Positions 19,061 to 26,670 of a stretch of DNA of 64,000 bases are shown here, piece after piece. Each line of letters begins with the position of its first letter. Positions within the stretch are counted from its first letter, which is position 1. Below the pieces are notes generated by a model that worked only from the letters and a program-made list of their open reading frames with translations, was not told where the DNA came from and did no database searches. This stretch comes from JAEUJZ01 sp964460115 (GTDB taxonomy: Bacteria > Myxococcota_A > Polyangia > Palsa-1104 > JAEUJZ01), in contig CAYWPR010000019.1 in the NCBI GenBank assembly GCA_964460115.1, positions 18,996 to 82,995 of the forward strand, written 5' to 3'. A program made the translations under genes and the position numbers.

Positions 19061-19124
19061 TTAATATCTCTTTCGTCTTGTCTATCAACACTCCAGTCGT
19101 TGGCATTTATCGCCATGTTGGAGT
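19061..19124. promoter_or_regulatory. lysR promoter and adjacent dyad operator
   Basis: For the minus strand, TTGATA (19083-19088), a 16-bp spacer and TATTAA (19061-19066) form a good sigma-70 promoter about 50 bp before the lysR start. Abutting its -35 is an interrupted dyad: ACTCCA (19090-19095) with TGGAGT (19119-19124) and inner TGGC (19101-19104) with GCCA (19112-19115). It sits 43 bp upstream of the divergent peptide ATG. This matches the usual LysR layout of autorepression plus activation of the divergent gene. Confidence 0.55.
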
Positions 19125-19166
19125 TCTGCATCGCATAGACAAGTTTTCTACAACAGGAGGTATCCA

Positions 19167-19332
19167 ATGAAAGAAGCACTCATTACATCGATCGTTGAAA
19201 AAAAACTACGCTCCGGAATTCTTCATTATAAATGCTGCTGGTGGCGTTGGAACGCTTGCGGATAAATCAGGCTCACTGCAAAGAAGGCCACATTTGACAG
19301 GGGCCGTCGTCAAAATGCGTGAGTTTAGTTAA
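19167..19332 (+). pseudogene. Small peptide gene interrupted (or frameshifted) at an A8 tract
   Basis: AGGAGG at 19155-19160 precedes ATG 19167, the best ribosome site in this region. The annotated frame runs MKEALITSIVEKKLRS and stops after 32 codons (19263-19265). Skipping one base in the run of eight A (19197-19205 region) continues into a peptide-like frame, EKNYAPEFFIINAAGGVG, that runs to TAA at 19330, giving about 53 residues in total. The AAGG sequence recalls double-glycine leader cleavage sites, but there is no peptidase-transporter nearby. It may be a decayed gene, a sequencing error in a homopolymer, or programmed slippage. No homologue is known to me. Confidence 0.45.
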
Positions 19333-19359
19333 ATACAAAAACCTCTCTAAATGTGAAAT

Positions 19360-19390
19360 CGGTCGGAGTATTTTGCGAAAGCTCCGACCG
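19360..19390 (+). other. Stem-loop between the peptide gene and GRDP-like gene
   Basis: CGGTCGGAG (19360-19368) pairs with CTCCGACCG (19382-19390) as a perfect 9-bp GC-rich stem around a 13-nt AT-rich loop. No T-run follows, so it is not a classical intrinsic terminator. The next gene begins at 19406 with its ribosome site (GGAG, 19397-19400) just outside the stem. It could be an attenuator or an mRNA-stability element. Confidence 0.5.
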
Positions 19391-19405
19391 GTTCACGGAG
19401 CGACT

Positions 19406-19894
19406 ATGAAGCTACCTGAATTAAAAGATCTACTCGCCTATGAACATCCTAAGACGCTTCAAGCTTTTCGCCTCGACTATCCGACACTCGCGCCACGAGC
19501 TGAGGAACTATTTCAGTCAACGCTCAAGTTTCTATGGCTTAGTCGAAAGCTGGAAGCAGATCGGGCAGTCCGTGGAAAAGACCCTGCACTGGATTTTCCA
19601 CTGGTCATGCACGAAGAAATGCGAGACATCGATACGATGTGGCACGCATTTATTCTAAATACTCGTGCCTATCGCGATTTTTGCACGAAGTATTTTGGAG
19701 TATATATGGACCACGAGCCCAACATGGCGTCGGCGCTTTCCGAGAGCCCAGAGACATTTCAGAACAATTTTCGCCTCTATCTTTCCTACATCTACGATCA
19801 TCTAGGCGAGGAAACAGTTAGGCAGTGGTTTGAGACTTCGCCAAAAGCGCTTGCTGATTCCATTCAGACAAACCCTTCATCAACCGAGTCATAG
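19406..19894 (+). CDS. GRDP/DUF1399-like protein
   Basis: A 162-residue soluble protein starting at ATG 19406 behind ACGGAG. Its centre, MRDIDTMWHAFILNTRAYRD, followed by FCTKYFGVYMDH, matches the D..WH..I.NT..Y..FC signature of the glycine-rich-domain-containing (GRDP, DUF1399) family known mainly from plants and fungi, with short bacterial members of unknown function. The conserved His and Asp residues suggest a metal or ligand site. Base composition is AT-richer than the surroundings, as in the lysR and peptide genes. Its position directly after the peptide gene suggests that it acts on or with that peptide, which is inference. Confidence 0.6.
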   Translation: MKLPELKDLLAYEHPKTLQAFRLDYPTLAPRAEELFQSTLKFLWLSRKLEADRAVRGKDPALDFPLVMHEEMRDIDTMWHAFILNTRAYRDFCTKYFGVYMDHEPNMASALSESPETFQNNFRLYLSYIYDHLGEETVRQWFETSPKALADSIQTNPSSTES

Positions 19895-19943
19895 TAAGAA
19901 GCGAGCTTATACCTGTATGTCAGCCGGTAGCTTGCCGCGGACA

Positions 19944-21740
19944 CTATTTGACGCTGGGACCAATCAAATAGCGAATCAGAATGGAAGAAAACTCACCGGC
20001 TGGGGCCGGCTCGGCACCGCGATAGGCGCCGTAAATGCATAAGCCGTTGGCAGAAGCACCGTTTGGAACGCGAAAAACCAGTTCGTGCGTCCCTTTCATA
20101 AGCCGCGCCAGCAGCTCTGGATCGTGCAGGCGGATGCGCCGACGTTCGCCCACTCCGTCATCAGTGGGCACGGCAAAGCGGGCCACGACACTGCCATCGA
20201 TGAGCAGTTCCACCTCAGAACCGCCATCAAGCGGTCCCATGGCACCCGGCCATTCCGAGGAAAAGCGCGCCTCGACCTCGACAAAGGTCGGCGCATAGTA
20301 AAGGAGCGGCGGAACAAAGCGATAGGCAAACTCGCCGATGTCGCCGCCGTAGGCGTGCGCGACCACTCCGCCATTCCAATAGCCGGCCCGTTCGAAATGA
20401 GCGCGCGCAAACTCTCCGGGCGGCACCGGCAAAAGATGCTCTTCCGGACGCGTGCGCAGCCATCCGGCGTGCGGGACGCTGCTGCCGTTCAAAGTGATCA
20501 TGGTCTGATACATGGGCTCGCTGCTGCGGCCGGGACCGATGCGCGGATTGGGCGGCCCAAAGGCCTCGAGCAGCACCGGCGGACGTATCGAGCTAAGAAC
20601 GTGCACCGCCGTGCGTCGCAACACGGCGCGTACATCTTCGGTATCCGATCGATCGATGTAGACGCCAAAGTCGCGCGGCTTGCCCAAGTACGGCTGATAG
20701 ATCCAAACGAGTGCGCCAGCGCCGCCGTTGCGAAAATGACGGCGCAAAAAGCGCTCGAACCACTCGTTTCGGGGATGGCCCAGGTAGTTGCGCGGTCCAT
20801 CGGTACGAAAGCCGAATTCGCCGATGACCAGCGGTTTTTTAATGACGAAGCGCGCAAGCTGCGCCCGGTCGTCCAAAAAATCGTACATGCGCTGCAGCGA
20901 GACGCCGCCCTCGCCGTTTTGCATGTAAATGTGGCTGTCGCAGTAGTCCACGTCGGGAAGCTTATGCACGCGAATCCATTCATCGCGCTCTTTGTGCTGG
21001 CTGTAGCCAAGCAGCCCGGCGGCCACCATGTGATTTTTGTCATGGACGTGAATAAAGCGCGCCATCTCGCGAATCCAGTCCAGGCGCGCGGCTTTGCCCC
21101 GGGACGAAAAAACGATCGATTCGTTCATCAGCTCCCAGGCAAAAATAGTGGGATCGTCGACGTAAGGAACTCCGTTTACGGTGTTGCGCCGCGTGAGCAG
21201 CCGCAAAAGCCCTTTGCGAAAATAGTCGCGCGTGCGCTCGTCGGAGTAAAATTCTTCTAAATTCAGCCCGTCGGCGTTTTTGCCGGCCCAGCGCAAATAC
21301 ATCGGGGCGCCGCCGTAGTCTTGCCAGTGATTGGACAAGGTGACAATCAGCCGCAAACCTAGCCGCCGGGCCGCGGCCAAAACTCGATCCAGTTGAATGT
21401 AGGCTTCTTCGACAAAGCCATCGGGGCCGGCGCGAAACAGCACATGCTTTTTCGACCAAGGATTGGCGTCGCTTACATCTTCGCCCAGGGCCCAGATGCG
21501 CCCAACGGTCAAGCCGTCTAGCACCATGGCATCGAGAATTTCGCGGTAGCGCAGCCGATTGACGTCGCCGTGCAGTGGATCGACATTGGCGCCGACAAAA
21601 CGAAAAGGTCGATTGCCGATGAAAAACTCGCTGCCGTGAACCGTGACAAAGGCCCCGTCCCGCAGGGGTTCGGGAGCCGGGGCCGGCGCCGGAACCGCTG
21701 CGGTCAGCGAAGCAATGAAAATGGTCAGAACCCCCACCAT
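19944..21740 (-). CDS. Secreted GH5-type glycoside hydrolase (mannanase/cellulase-like)
   Basis: A 598-residue exported protein with a hydrophobic leader followed by a Pro/Ala linker. Residues about 30-390 form a GH5-like barrel: FVGANVDPLHGD, the acid/base Glu207 in WELMNESI and the nucleophile Glu308 in VIGEFGF. The first region resembles GH5 mannan endo-1,4-beta-mannosidases. The C-terminal 200 residues are beta-rich (EVEARFSSEWPGAMGPLDGG) and could be a carbohydrate-binding or accessory domain. It follows the ornithine aminotransferase gene by 10 bp on the same strand, so the two are probably co-transcribed despite unrelated roles. The exact polysaccharide target is not determinable from sequence. 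Confidence 0.82.
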   Translation of the reverse strand: MVGVLTIFIASLTAAVPAPAPAPEPLRDGAFVTVHGSEFFIGNRPFRFVGANVDPLHGDVNRLRYREILDAMVLDGLTVGRIWALGEDVSDANPWSKKHVLFRAGPDGFVEEAYIQLDRVLAAARRLGLRLIVTLSNHWQDYGGAPMYLRWAGKNADGLNLEEFYSDERTRDYFRKGLLRLLTRRNTVNGVPYVDDPTIFAWELMNESIVFSSRGKAARLDWIREMARFIHVHDKNHMVAAGLLGYSQHKERDEWIRVHKLPDVDYCDSHIYMQNGEGGVSLQRMYDFLDDRAQLARFVIKKPLVIGEFGFRTDGPRNYLGHPRNEWFERFLRRHFRNGGAGALVWIYQPYLGKPRDFGVYIDRSDTEDVRAVLRRTAVHVLSSIRPPVLLEAFGPPNPRIGPGRSSEPMYQTMITLNGSSVPHAGWLRTRPEEHLLPVPPGEFARAHFERAGYWNGGVVAHAYGGDIGEFAYRFVPPLLYYAPTFVEVEARFSSEWPGAMGPLDGGSEVELLIDGSVVARFAVPTDDGVGERRRIRLHDPELLARLMKGTHELVFRVPNGASANGLCIYGAYRGAEPAPAGEFSSILIRYLIGPSVK

Positions 21741-21750
21741 GCGGCAAGCC

Positions 21751-23031
21751 TCATGCGGCGGTGCCGAGCTCTTTCAGTTCGGCGCTGCCAGCAGTAAGTA
21801 CGCGCGCCAGGCGCACAAAAGCCCAGTCGAGCTCCTCTTCAGTAATGATAAGCGGCGGCGCAAAACGTAGAACGGTGTCGTGCGTTTCTTTGCAAAGCAC
21901 ACCCTGTCGGGCCAGCGCCTCACAATAGGGCCGCGCTTTTTCGACAAGCTCGATGCCGATGAGCAAACCGCGGCCACGAATTTGCCGTACCGTGCCAGGC
22001 ACCGAAGCGCCGACTTGTTGCAGACGCTGCAGCAGCGCCGTCCCTAGACGTGCGGCGCGCTGGCTTAATGTTTCCCCGGCGGCGTCCTTTTCCACCAGCA
22101 CGCGCAAGGCGGTACGCGCCACCGCGCAGCCCAAAGGATTGCCGCCATACGTGCTCCCATGGCTGCCCGGCTCAAAGACGTCGAGCACCGCGGAACGAGC
22201 CACCACTGCGGACACCGGATAAAATCCGCCGGATAGCGCCTTGCCCAAAATAAATGCATCGGGGGTCACGCCCTCGTGCTCGCAGGCGAAAAACCTGCCG
22301 GTACGCCCTAGGCCCGTCTGAATCTCATCGAGCAGCAGTAGCACATTGTGCTGACGGCAAAGTTCGGCGGCTTGCTGCAGATATCCCGAAGGCGGAATCA
22401 GCACCCCGGCTTCGGCCTGAATCGGTTCGAGCAAAAAAGCGCAGGTGCGCGTACCGATTTGCGCCAGGGTTTGGCGCAGCGCTTCGATATCGCCAAACGG
22501 AATGACCGTAAACCCCGGAGTAAAGGGTCCAAAGCCATCGCGATAATCCGCGTCGGTAGAAAAACTAATCAGCGAGGTGGTACGGCCGTGAAAATTGCCG
22601 GCGCAGACGATAATTTGGGCCTGGCCATCGGGAATGCCCTTTTTGCGATAGCCCCAGCGCCGCGCCGCTTTGATCGCGGTTTCGACCGCCTCGGCGCCGG
22701 TATTCATGGGCAGCATGCGGGCATCGGGCAGACCGGATAGCGCGCACAGTTCTTTTTCCAAAAGCGGCAGCTCGGTGTTGCGAAATGCTCGCGAGGTCAA
22801 AGTGACCCGCTGCGCTTGTTCGATCATCGTCTGCAGAATTTGCGGATGGGCATGTCCCTGATTCAGCGAAGAGTATGCCGATAGCCCATCCAAGTAGCGC
22901 CGCCCCTCGACATCGGTGACCCACACGCCGCTGGCCGAAGCAATGACGAGATTTAGCGGATGGTAGTTGTTGGCGCCGTAGCGGGTCTCAAGATCGATAT
23001 ATTCCTGGGTGGTCGCATACTGATTTGGCAT
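21751..23031 (-). CDS. rocD: Ornithine aminotransferase
   Basis: A 426-residue class III PLP aminotransferase with GANNYHPL near the N-terminus and YLDGLSAYSSLNQGHAHPQI, both characteristic of ornithine-oxo-acid transaminase. The PLP-binding Asp lies in LLLDEIQTGLGRTGR and the Schiff-base Lys in ILGKALSGGFYPVSA. It converts ornithine and 2-oxoglutarate to glutamate semialdehyde and glutamate, linking arginine catabolism to proline. Length fits the family. Upstream, between it and the divergent add gene, lies a copy of the tandem-hairpin repeat, close enough to sit in its 5' leader. The ribosome site is GAGGACG. Confidence 0.93.
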   Translation of the reverse strand: MPNQYATTQEYIDLETRYGANNYHPLNLVIASASGVWVTDVEGRRYLDGLSAYSSLNQGHAHPQILQTMIEQAQRVTLTSRAFRNTELPLLEKELCALSGLPDARMLPMNTGAEAVETAIKAARRWGYRKKGIPDGQAQIIVCAGNFHGRTTSLISFSTDADYRDGFGPFTPGFTVIPFGDIEALRQTLAQIGTRTCAFLLEPIQAEAGVLIPPSGYLQQAAELCRQHNVLLLLDEIQTGLGRTGRFFACEHEGVTPDAFILGKALSGGFYPVSAVVARSAVLDVFEPGSHGSTYGGNPLGCAVARTALRVLVEKDAAGETLSQRAARLGTALLQRLQQVGASVPGTVRQIRGRGLLIGIELVEKARPYCEALARQGVLCKETHDTVLRFAPPLIITEEELDWAFVRLARVLTAGSAELKELGTAA

Positions 23032-23049
23032 CGTCGTCCTCTTTTACTA

Positions 23050-23093
23050 GGAGCACCTTCTCGTGCCCCTCCATTGGCAAAGCCAATGTAGCC
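23050..23093. repeat. Tandem-hairpin repeat, copy 1
   Basis: Two adjacent hairpins read on the plus strand: GAGCAC..GTGCCC and CTCCATTGGC-AAA-GCCAATGTAG. The second is almost perfect (one mismatch in ten pairs). Related copies lie at 36008-36058 and 60568-60616. This one is between divergent rocD and add, 19 bp upstream of the rocD start. Confidence 0.8.
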
Positions 23094-23173
23094 TCCATGC
23101 CGCGCGTTCCTCGCGCGAGGAAGGAACCGAGAAAAGTTTTCTGCCGCGTGTATTAGGTAGGATGGAGATTATC

Positions 23174-24235
23174 ATGGCAAGCAGCGTGCTCGAACTGACT
23201 GAGGCCATCGTCCAAATGCCCAAGGTGGAACTGCACGTCCACTTGGAAGGTTCTATTCGTCCGGCGACCCTTTTAACGCTGGCCGAGCGGCATCAAGTCG
23301 CGCTGCCCGCCAAAAATGTGGAGGAGCTGCGCAAATGGTACCGATTTTCCAATTTTGCGCACTTCGTCGAGATTTATCACGTGATCTCGGCCTGCCTGCG
23401 CACGCCCGAGGACATAGAGCTTGTCGCGCGCGAGTTTTTGGCCGGGCAAGCGGCCGAAAACATCGTCTACAGCGAAGTCACCTATACCGCCTACACCATC
23501 TATTGCATGACCGGCATTTCGATAGAGCGGCAACTTCAGGCGCTTTCTGCGGCGCGACGCTGGGCGGAGCAAACGCTTGGGGTGACCATGGCGCTTGTCT
23601 TAGACATCGCCCGCGATTTGACCCCAGAGGAAGGCATGCGCACCGCCGATGCAGCCATTGCCGGGCAGCGCTACGGAGTCATCGCGCTGGGGCTGTCCGG
23701 CAGCGAGGCGGAGCATTCTTCCGAAAAATTTCGAGCGGCTTTTGACCGCGCAAAAAAGGCCGGGCTGCGCAGTTTGCCGCATGCTGGTGAAAACGCCGGG
23801 CCCAGCAGCATTTGGGGGGCGCTGCGCGACCTTGGCGCCGAGCGGCTGGGTCACGGCGTGCGCTGTATCGAGGATGCGCAGCTTTGCGCCGAGCTAAAAG
23901 CGCGACAAATTCCGCTCGAGGTCTGTCCGACGAGCAATGTCTGCCTTGGGGTGGCTCCGTCGCTTTTGCAACATGCGCTGCCCCGCCTTTTGGAACTGGG
24001 CCTTTGCGTGACGTTAAACTCTGACGACCCGCCGCTTTTTAACACGACGCTGACCGATGAATATAGGCGCTGCGTGCAAGCCTTTGGCTGGAATGCGGAG
24101 ACGGTCGCGCAGTTGGCGCAAAATGCGGTTTACGCGGCATCGCTGCCCAAAGCGCGTCAGCAGGAAATCACCGATGGAATACGCCAAAGCCTGCTTAAAG
24201 ACTGCGCGAGCGCTTCGAAGAATTTCGAGATTTGA
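23174..24235 (+). CDS. add: Adenosine deaminase
   Basis: A 353-residue metal-dependent deaminase. The zinc ligands are seen in KVELHVHLEGSI near the N-terminus, LPHAGEN in the middle and LNSDDPP near the end, with GHGVRC also conserved. It hydrolyses adenosine (possibly adenine or another purine) to inosine and ammonia. The start at ATG 23174 is chosen for its GGAG seven bases upstream; ATG 23162 is too close to its ribosome-site-like sequence. The kinase gene begins at its stop codon, so the two genes are translationally coupled, an unusual pairing. A specificity change toward adenine or N6-methyladenine cannot be excluded. Confidence 0.92.
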   Translation: MASSVLELTEAIVQMPKVELHVHLEGSIRPATLLTLAERHQVALPAKNVEELRKWYRFSNFAHFVEIYHVISACLRTPEDIELVAREFLAGQAAENIVYSEVTYTAYTIYCMTGISIERQLQALSAARRWAEQTLGVTMALVLDIARDLTPEEGMRTADAAIAGQRYGVIALGLSGSEAEHSSEKFRAAFDRAKKAGLRSLPHAGENAGPSSIWGALRDLGAERLGHGVRCIEDAQLCAELKARQIPLEVCPTSNVCLGVAPSLLQHALPRLLELGLCVTLNSDDPPLFNTTLTDEYRRCVQAFGWNAETVAQLAQNAVYAASLPKARQQEITDGIRQSLLKDCASASKNFEI

Positions 24236-25620
24236 TACACTTGCATGTTGGTACGGTCTTGACCACTACGTCCAGAAGCGACAGTGAAAGTAGCGCCGAC
24301 AGCGACCCATTGATTGGCCAGCTTATCGATGGACGTTATCGCGTGCTCCGTCAGCTTGGCGACGGCGGCATGGGCATCGTCTATAAGGTCGAGCATAGCT
24401 ATCTCAATAAGTTCTTCGCGCTCAAAGTGATGCGTCCGACTCGAGATACAGTCGACCGGCAGCGCTTCGAACAAGAAGCACGCCTGGCATCACGCATTCG
24501 GCACAAAAACGTCGTCGAGATTAGCGACTACGGAATTCTGCCAAGCGGGCAGCCCTACTTCGTCATGGAATTTCTGCGCGGCCATACCCTGGGCGACGCC
24601 ATCTTCGAGGGGCGCATAGATCCCATGGTGGCGTGCCATATCGCCGCGCAGATCGCCAGCGGGCTGCAGGCGGTGCACAAACAAAATGTCGTTCATCGCG
24701 ATTTAAAGCCGGACAATATTTTCATCATCGATCCGGATGAGCACGAAGCCGAGGCGTCGACCATTCACGACGGCAGCGATAGCGGCGATGTGCACTTTAT
24801 TAAGATCATGGATTTTGGCATCGCCAAATCCGTCGACAAAAATCTGACCGGAACCGGGATGACGCTGGGCACGCCGGAGTATATGTCCCCCGAGCAAGCC
24901 ACCGGCGAGAAAATCGATTGGCGGTCGGATCAATATTCGCTCGGCTGCATTCTGTACGAAATGCTGACCGGCGAGCTGCCCTTTATCGGCAAAAGCGCCT
25001 TCGAAACCATGCAAAAGCATTTGACCGAACCGCCGATTCCACCGCGGCGCCGACGTCAAGACGGCGAGGCGTACATTCCAGAGGCCTTAGAAAAAATCGT
25101 CCTTTGCATGATGATGAAGCGCCCGGCGCAGCGCTATCTGTCGATGCGCGAAGTCGAACAAGCGCTGCGTGAAGTGGTGGCCGGAATGCGGCATACGGCA
25201 CCAAATCCCATGCCGATATTGCCGTCGCCGTCGCGAGACAATGCAAAAACGCAGCTCAATGCGCTGCTAAGCAGCCAGCCAATTGCGCCAGTTGAGCCGA
25301 GCCACAAAAACAGCAATCCACCCCGCGAAACGGCCCGCAAGATTCGAGCCTCTGACGAAAAAACGCGACTGATGCTGCCGGCCGTACCAGCGGCGGCGCC
25401 GACCCCAAGCCCCAGCCAAACGGCCAAGACGCTATTGATGATCGGAAGTTCCGAGGGGCATGCTCAGACCCCGACCCCGAAACTGCTTGAGAAGCTGCGC
25501 ATTCGAATCTCGTCGGCTCCAGAATTGTCGATAGCGCGCAAGTGGAGCTTCTCGTCTGCGTTGCGCAGGCTGCTACGGCGCTGCTTGCATTTCCTTCGCC
25601 GCCTTCGCTCGACAGCCTAA
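24232..25620 (+). CDS. Serine/threonine protein kinase (soluble, catalytically intact)
   Basis: A Hanks-type kinase of up to 462 residues. Glycine loop GDGGMGIV (43-50), Lys65, Glu82, catalytic HRDLKPDN (155-162) and DFG (194-196) are all present, with GTPEYMSPEQATG in the activation segment. A 20-residue acidic insert sits between the catalytic loop and DFG. The C-terminus is Pro/Ser-rich and ends with an Arg-rich tail; no membrane helix is seen. No ATG starts this frame: TTG 24232, overlapping the add stop, or nearby TTG 24241 or 24259 are the candidates. Substrates are unknown. It contrasts with the pseudokinase at 1974-6299. Confidence 0.9.
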   Translation: MIHLHVGTVLTTTSRSDSESSADSDPLIGQLIDGRYRVLRQLGDGGMGIVYKVEHSYLNKFFALKVMRPTRDTVDRQRFEQEARLASRIRHKNVVEISDYGILPSGQPYFVMEFLRGHTLGDAIFEGRIDPMVACHIAAQIASGLQAVHKQNVVHRDLKPDNIFIIDPDEHEAEASTIHDGSDSGDVHFIKIMDFGIAKSVDKNLTGTGMTLGTPEYMSPEQATGEKIDWRSDQYSLGCILYEMLTGELPFIGKSAFETMQKHLTEPPIPPRRRRQDGEAYIPEALEKIVLCMMMKRPAQRYLSMREVEQALREVVAGMRHTAPNPMPILPSPSRDNAKTQLNALLSSQPIAPVEPSHKNSNPPRETARKIRASDEKTRLMLPAVPAAAPTPSPSQTAKTLLMIGSSEGHAQTPTPKLLEKLRIRISSAPELSIARKWSFSSALRRLLRRCLHFLRRLRSTA

Positions 25621-25690
25621 AAACGACTGCACGTCCCAAACGCGGCACATCTGCGTGCCCCCACTTTGCACACGCAAAACTAAAATTTTG

Positions 25691-25762
<72 letters not shown>

Positions 25763-25908
25763 GAAAGCTGACGAAGCGGTTTTGACGGTGAGCCCACCGC
25801 CTCGAGCTTTTGAAAATCATCTGCTTTTCAAGGAACGAAACTGCGACTGACGAGGGAACCAGTTTAGTCGGCAGAAATGGGAAGTCAACAGCAGAACCGC
25901 GGCAAAGT

Positions 25909-26634
25909 TTACAGAATGGAATCTTCCTCGGGCTTCTTCTTCTCCTCGCCGCCCTTTTTCTCGTCTCCGCCCTTCTTCTTGCCGCTGCTACCGCTGCCAC
26001 TGCCGCTCGAACGGCGTTTTTTCTCTTCGTCTTCGAGCTTCTTCTTTTCAATCTCGCTGATGGTCGAGTTCAGCCGGTTCTGCAGGTCCTGTAGCTGCTT
26101 TTGCGCCTGCTGCTGTTTCTCCAAAAGCTCGCGTTCTTCCTTTTCCTGCGCGTCTTTTTCCTTCTTGCGCGCGTCTTCGAGCTTGGCTTGCTCAAGCGCC
26201 GAATCGTCGATGTATCGCTTAATGACGACCCCGACAATGATTGCGGCGATCAGCAAAATCGCGCCGCCCACCATGGCGATAAGCTTGTAAGGAAGCTGCT
26301 TTTTGATACGCTCCTGCGTCTCTTTGATGAGACGCGCCTCTTCGACTCGCGCTTCAGCTTGGACGCGGGCGCGCCGCTCGCCTTCCTCGATGCGCATGCG
26401 CTCTTCGCGGGCCAGCTGCTCTTGCCGCTCGCGCTCTAGGCGTTCGGCCTCTTGTTTGGCGGCAATGATCGCTTCGGCTTCTTCGCGTCGACGACGCTCG
26501 GCATCTTCGATGGCACGACGTTCGGCATCTTCACGCGCCCGAACAGCCGCCGCTTCTTCAGCCAGCCGCTCTTCTTCGAGACCTTTAAGCTCGTTCAGAG
26601 AGAAAAGAAGAGAGTTTTCGCGTCGATCGGCCAT
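25909..26634 (-). CDS. Coiled-coil single-pass membrane protein, function unknown
   Basis: A 241-residue protein. Residues about 15-110 are a continuous Glu/Arg/Ala-rich helix (coiled coil). One membrane segment follows (LIAMVGGAILLIAAIIVGVV, about 119-138), then a second charged coiled coil (residues about 145-205) and a Ser/Gly/Lys-rich tail ending EEDSIL. A good AGGAG lies upstream of ATG 26634. It is divergent from the BamA-type gene with only 36 bp between starts, so a shared promoter region and a role in the envelope are reasonable but unproven. I do not recognise a named family. Confidence 0.75.
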   Translation of the reverse strand: MADRRENSLLFSLNELKGLEEERLAEEAAAVRAREDAERRAIEDAERRRREEAEAIIAAKQEAERLERERQEQLAREERMRIEEGERRARVQAEARVEEARLIKETQERIKKQLPYKLIAMVGGAILLIAAIIVGVVIKRYIDDSALEQAKLEDARKKEKDAQEKEERELLEKQQQAQKQLQDLQNRLNSTISEIEKKKLEDEEKKRRSSGSGSGSSGKKKGGDEKKGGEEKKKPEEDSIL

Positions 26635-26670
26635 ACCAAAAATCTCCTATACTGAGCCAACAAATTTCCT

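Noticed and set aside
20085..21260. A 391-codon plus-strand frame opposite the GH5 gene
   Set aside because: Antisense shadow; GH5 catalytic motifs on the other strand are decisive.
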